Shown piece by piece: positions 62,386 through 64,000 of a stretch of 64,000 bases of DNA. The notes under the pieces are model-generated. The model ran no database searches, had not been told where the DNA came from, and saw only the letters and a list, made by a program, of their open reading frames with translations. The stretch is from Fictibacillus macauensis ZFHKF-1 (GTDB taxonomy: Bacteria > Bacillota > Bacilli > Bacillales > Fictibacillaceae). Position numbers and translations under genes: made by a program. The DNA lies in assembly GCF_000269865.1 (NCBI RefSeq), contig NZ_AKKV01000042.1, forward strand, positions 1 to 64,000, given 5' to 3'. Within the stretch, counting starts at the first letter, position 1. Each line of letters begins with the position of its first letter.

Positions 62386-62414
62386 AGTATACGGTAAAAA
62401 GCCGGAAATGTAAA
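62386..62414 (-). promoter_or_regulatory. Sigma-A promoter of argS
   Basis: On the minus strand TTTACA (62409-62414), 17 bases and TATACT (62386-62391) form a good promoter just ahead of the T-box leader. Confidence 0.75.
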
Positions 62415-62442
62415 TATATAACTAAATTGTATGGAATGAGTG

Positions 62443-62586
62443 TTAAGAAGCGAATAATGTAAATAGAACATTGGCAATGATGACACCGAGCGTTACAAGA
62501 ACTGAAAATGGAAAGCTACCTACGAACGGCCGATGGAGCAATTCAGTTGCTTCATCCGCTTTTTGATGCTGCTTTTTAACGTCCAA
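62443..62586 (-). CDS. Small single-pass membrane protein
   Basis: This 47-residue gene starts with TTG at 62586 behind a strong AGGGGGTGG and ends at 62443. The product has a charged head (MDVKKQHQKADEATELLHRP) and one membrane helix (FPFSVLVTLGVIIANVLFTL). I do not know a function. Its end lies about 30 bases upstream of the argS promoter on the same strand. Confidence 0.6.
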   Translation of the reverse strand: MDVKKQHQKADEATELLHRPFVGSFPFSVLVTLGVIIANVLFTLFAS

Positions 62587-62732
62587 TTATAGCCACCCCC
62601 TATTTTGCTGTTATATTGATTCTTCCGTAGTTTGGCCATTTCCTTGTTTTTAAAAACTTTGACGTCAAAAAGGAATTGTGTCGAGTTATACAGAATCCTT
62701 ACAATAGGAGAGGCGATAAGGAGTGAGGGGTA

Positions 62733-63398
62733 ATGGATTACATAGAAGCCTTGTATGAAGAAGTAAGAGGCATGCAAAATCCTGCTGAAGCTGTCAAAAT
62801 GGCAAGCTATATGAAAAATAAGTTCACATTTGCAGGATTAAGGGCGCCAATTTTGAATCATATTGTAAAAAAACACGTAAAAATGTATGGTCGTCCCGAT
62901 TTAAAGATTGAAACAGTCGTAAAAAAATGCTGGGGCTATCAACTACGTGAAATGCAATACATAGGTCTTTACGTAATTGATTTATTAAAAAAAGATTTTC
63001 AAGAAGAAGATCTTACTCACTTAGAGTATATTGTTACAAAAAAGTCTTGGTGGGACACGATTGATCATATTGCTAAGCATCATCTCGGCCACTATGTACA
63101 AAGTTTTCCAGAGACAAAGAACGAGGTGATCGAGCGGTGGATTAACGCATCGAATATGTGGATGAACCGCAGTGCCATCTTGCATCAATTAAGCTATAAA
63201 GAGCGCACAGACGAAGAACGATTAACGTATGTTATTGAAAAGAAAATAGACGATCCAGAATTTTTCATCCGCAAAGCAATCGGCTGGGCATTGCGCGAAT
63301 ATGCCAAAACGAATCCAGACTGGGTGCGCACATTCGTAGAAAAGCATCCTGACCTTTCCCCCCTGAGTCGAAAAGAAGCATTAAAGCATATAAAATAA
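62733..63398 (+). CDS. DNA alkylation repair protein (AlkD-like HEAT-repeat glycosylase)
   Basis: The 221-residue all-helical product matches the AlkD family of HEAT-like DNA glycosylases, which remove N3- and N7-alkylated purines. Seen features are FAGLRAPILNHIVKKHVK near the N-terminus, KKCWGYQLREMQYIGLYVID, the KKSWWDTIDHIAKHHLG segment (Trp and Asp of the active cleft), and RKAIGWALREYAKTNPDWV near the C-terminus. The start ATG follows GAGGGG. A repeated-family terminator and array F follow. Confidence 0.88.
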   Translation: MDYIEALYEEVRGMQNPAEAVKMASYMKNKFTFAGLRAPILNHIVKKHVKMYGRPDLKIETVVKKCWGYQLREMQYIGLYVIDLLKKDFQEEDLTHLEYIVTKKSWWDTIDHIAKHHLGHYVQSFPETKNEVIERWINASNMWMNRSAILHQLSYKERTDEERLTYVIEKKIDDPEFFIRKAIGWALREYAKTNPDWVRTFVEKHPDLSPLSRKEALKHIK

Positions 63399-63400
63399 AT

Positions 63401-63447
63401 AAAAATGGCTTTATCATCAATTTTGGTGATGAAAGCCATTTTTTTAT
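63401..63447 (+). terminator. Terminator of the AlkD-like gene (repeated hairpin family)
   Basis: AAAAATGGCTTTATCATCA and TGATGAAAGCCATTTTT pair around ATTTTGG with a T tail. It is the fourth member of the hairpin family that precedes GCGCGCAG arrays. Confidence 0.85.
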
Positions 63448-63559
63448 ATCGCTTGTGTTCAAGTTGGCTGATAGGAATGCGAGGGCAGGTGAAAGGGAGT
63501 GAACGCTTGAACGCAACGAAAAATTCAGTGGGCAAGCCCTTCAATGATGGCAAAAAGAG

Positions 63560-63893
63560 TAGTTCGCGCACTGGAGTACCTGATTCGCGCACAGGAGCAT
63601 TTGATTCGCGCTCAGAAGCATTCGTTCGCGCTGGGGCACGCGTTCGCGCGCAGGAGCACTCGGTTCACGCGCAAGGGAATCCGATTCGCGCTGGGGCACG
63701 CGTTCGCGCGCAGGAGCACTCGGTTCACGCGCAAGGGAATCCGATTCGCGCTGGGGCAAGCGTTCGCGCGCAGGAGCACTCGGTTCGCGCGCAGGAGCAC
63801 TCGATTCGCGCGCAGAAGTACTTGATTCGCGCGCAGAAGCACCTGATTCGCGCGCAGAAGCATCCGATTCGCGCGCAGGCAAGGCAAATGGAC
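63560..63893. repeat. Tandem array of TTCGCGCGCAG units with a 60-bp higher-order repeat (array F)
   Basis: Blocks starting at 63631, 63691 and 63751 (TCGCGCTGGGGCA and on through CGGTTCACGCGCAAGGGAAT) repeat with an exact 60-base period. At the right, 21-base units GATTCGCGCGCAGAAG follow. The tail to 64000 shows AAAAAGAGAGCAAATT, as after array E, and no gene. Confidence 0.9.
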
Positions 63894-64000
63894 CCTCATA
63901 CCATGTAAAAGGGAGGAAAAAGAGAGCAAATTAAGAGCCAAGTCTTTGAAAACGACGAAAAATTGAGTGGAAATAGGTTGCAAACTCTTCAATAATTGCA

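Overview
The window comes from the chromosome of an endospore-forming, motile Bacillaceae species (Firmicutes, moderate GC). The evidence is the conserved block ywzB-ywmB-murAA-spoIID-spoIIQ-spoIIID-mbl-flhO-flhP-epuA-type gene-fabZ, which follows the gene order around murAA and mbl in Bacillus. Also pointing this way are a sigma-F promoter before spoIIQ, a perfect sigma-D promoter before flhO, an Arg-type T-box before argS, a Spo0E-like protein and a Rap-Phr cassette. I cannot name the species. No rRNA, tRNA, insertion sequence, prophage or CRISPR array was seen.

Layout. 1-396: degenerate repeats. 397-2932: ywzB, ywmB, murAA. 3003-8719: an accessory insertion holding a family 4 glycosyltransferase, a fused GT2/CDP-glycerol glycerophosphotransferase (wall teichoic acid type) and a secreted M4 neutral protease. 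8874-13495: sporulation and cell-shape genes spoIID, spoIIQ, a divergent secreted M23 peptidase, spoIIID, mbl. 13500-14640: GC-rich tandem repeats. 14761-18263: flagellar rod-type genes, an EpuA-type protein, an S33 hydrolase, fabZ. 18649-20469: asnB. 21345-22900: a Rap phosphatase whose Phr precursor carries ten copies of one peptide. 23120-25373: a two-gene MotA/MotB-like (ZorA/ZorB-like) membrane motor. 25637-29389: a 1250-residue cell-envelope subtilase. 30417-38151: a ROK repressor divergent from galT-galK-galE, a degenerate M24 protein and a GH42 beta-galactosidase. 38224-47856: an ABC exporter, two sodium:solute symporters with their small partner proteins, an acyltransferase, a CHRD protein and small genes. 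48026-49888: manA and a ROK fructokinase. 51650-56323: a serine hydrolase, the yvrJ/DUF2922/DUF1659 group facing a small sigma factor, then psuK-psuG. 56542-58663: a 22-residue-repeat protein and an unknown protein. 58690-63398: brnQ, argS with its T-box, a small membrane protein and an AlkD-like protein.

Two things stand out. The first is the rap-phr pair, in which the Phr precursor has expanded into a tandem array of identical peptides. The second is a family of intergenic arrays of about 21-bp units with core TTCGCGCGCAG, at six loci (1-215, 13.6-14.3 kb, 29.5 kb, 40.9-41.8 kb, 50.9-51.6 kb, 63.5-63.9 kb). Four of them sit directly behind near-identical terminator hairpins. Two loci 10 kb apart share the same roughly 165-bp spacer, and two loci share the same right end. 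These arrays are open in many frames and generate long spurious ORFs, which I left out of the gene list.
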